From Opitutales bacterium UBA7389 (GTDB lineage Bacteria > Verrucomicrobiota > Verrucomicrobiia > Opitutales > Opitutaceae), in the NCBI GenBank assembly GCA_002474325.1, contig DKNL01000135.1:11793-26640 (forward strand): a DNA stretch of 14,848 nucleotides. The letters run 5' to 3'. The notes beneath the pieces are model-generated. The model was not told the DNA's origin, searched no databases, and saw nothing but the letters and a program-made list of their open reading frames with translations. Made by a program: the position numbers and the translations under genes. Positions 14,323 through 14,848 of the stretch are shown here, in pieces; position 1 is the first letter of the stretch; each line of letters starts with the position of its first letter.

Positions 14323-14848
14323 ATGAAACGCTTTTGTGTAATCGGTAGCCTCAACGTCGATCTCATCGTCACGGCCGATCGATTGCCACGACCCAGCGAA
14401 ACGGTCATTGCCAAGGATTTCCAGATCAATACGGCGGGAGGAAAGGGAGCCAATCAAGCTGTCGCCTTAGCCAGGCTCGGAGAAAATGTTTCTTTAGTTG
14501 GCAAAATCGGTGATAAGTTCCACGGTCCCGATTATTTCGAACTACTTAAAGATGCCAACGTCGATTGTCAACTCATCGACATTGTACCCGGCTACCCAGG
14601 CATAGCTACGATAGGAGTCGATAAGAATGGCGAAAACAGCATTCTTGTCTATCCGGGAGCCAACCAGAAACTGGATACCCATTATATTGATCACGAATGG
14701 GAAAAAATCGTGGCCCACGACATATTTCTTCTGCAATTGGAAATTCCCATCGAAACGGTAATATACACCGTAAAGCGTCTCCGCGAAGCGGGGAAAACGA
14801 TCATTCTCGATCCCGCTCCGGCTCAGTTGCTACCCGATAGCCTCATCA
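14323..14848 (+). CDS. Ribokinase-family (PfkB) sugar kinase, 3' truncated by window edge
   Basis: The first 175 codons are present and the frame is open to the window end. The N terminus MKRFCVIGSLNVDLIVTADRLPRPSETV shows the ribokinase GSxNxD substrate-binding motif (N11, D13). The PfkB signature AGGKGANQAVALARLG lies at 38-53, followed by VGKIGDKFHG, LLQLEIPIETV and ILDPAPAQLLP, all typical of RbsK. The C-terminal signature with the catalytic Asp (DTxGAGD) lies beyond the window. The reaction would be ATP-dependent phosphorylation of D-ribose or a related sugar at the 5 position. ATG 14323 was chosen because the conserved N terminus starts there; no Shine-Dalgarno sequence is evident. It is divergent from the SDR/FAH pair, so it may belong to a separate pentose or nucleoside operon continuing to the right. 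Confidence 0.92.
   Translation, partial: MKRFCVIGSLNVDLIVTADRLPRPSETVIAKDFQINTAGGKGANQAVALARLGENVSLVGKIGDKFHGPDYFELLKDANVDCQLIDIVPGYPGIATIGVDKNGENSILVYPGANQKLDTHYIDHEWEKIVAHDIFLLQLEIPIETVIYTVKRLREAGKTIILDPAPAQLLPDSLI

Noticed and set aside
14242..14457. 71-residue minus-strand ORF
   Set aside because: It is antisense to the ribokinase N terminus and its conserved GSLNVD and GGKGANQ motifs.
1..14848. CRISPR array, tRNA or rRNA genes, prophage, insertion sequence
   Set aside because: No regularly spaced direct repeats, no tRNA-like cloverleaf or rRNA segments, and no transposase, integrase or phage proteins were seen on either strand.

Overview
The window looks like the chromosome of a marine, polysaccharide-degrading bacterium of the Planctomycetota-Verrucomicrobiota-Lentisphaerae group, most likely a Verrucomicrobiota of Opitutae type. 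This is inferred from three exported sulfatases, a DUF6807 ('PmoA-like') protein, a fuconate-type sugar-acid pathway and moderate GC. No rRNA, tRNA, CRISPR array, phage gene or insertion sequence was seen.

Positions 1-4582 (+) hold four closely spaced genes: the 3' part of a DUF6807 gene, a CDP-alcohol phosphatidyltransferase, and two exported sulfatases. Positions 4667-5290 (-) hold a LysE/RhtB amino-acid exporter. Positions 5291-6066 are poor in genes: one doubtful TTG-start ORF, a terminator-like hairpin and one copy of a short palindromic repeat.

Positions 6067-9792 (-) form a compact four-gene operon. Its gene order is a renalase-like FAD amine oxidase (COG3380), an Fe-S cryptochrome/(6-4) photolyase (COG3046/PhrB type), a short-chain dehydrogenase that lacks the catalytic tyrosine, and a small four-helix membrane protein. 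Two of the junctions are 4-base overlaps and the third is an 11-base gap with a Shine-Dalgarno sequence. COG3046 and COG3380 are known members of light and singlet-oxygen response regulons in other bacteria, so this is probably a photo-oxidative damage module.

Positions 10073-11542 (-) hold a third sulfatase, of iduronate-2-sulfatase type, divergent from an exported SOUL haem-binding protein (11604-12200, +). Positions 12220-14104 (-) hold a fumarylacetoacetate-hydrolase-family enzyme and a classical SDR. This pair resembles the last two steps of non-phosphorylating L-fucose/L-rhamnose catabolism (2-keto-3-deoxy-fuconate dehydrogenase and 2,4-diketo-3-deoxy-fuconate hydrolase). A ribokinase (14323 onward, +) runs off the window end.

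Together the sulfatases would remove sulfate from an external glycan in the periplasm or outside the cell, and the FAH/SDR pair would process a released 6-deoxy sugar acid to central metabolites. This would fit use of fucoidan or a similar algal polysaccharide, although no glycoside hydrolase or sulfatase-maturing enzyme is in view. A dispersed short palindrome (core AGGGAGGA-NN-GTC-Y-C) occurs three times between genes.
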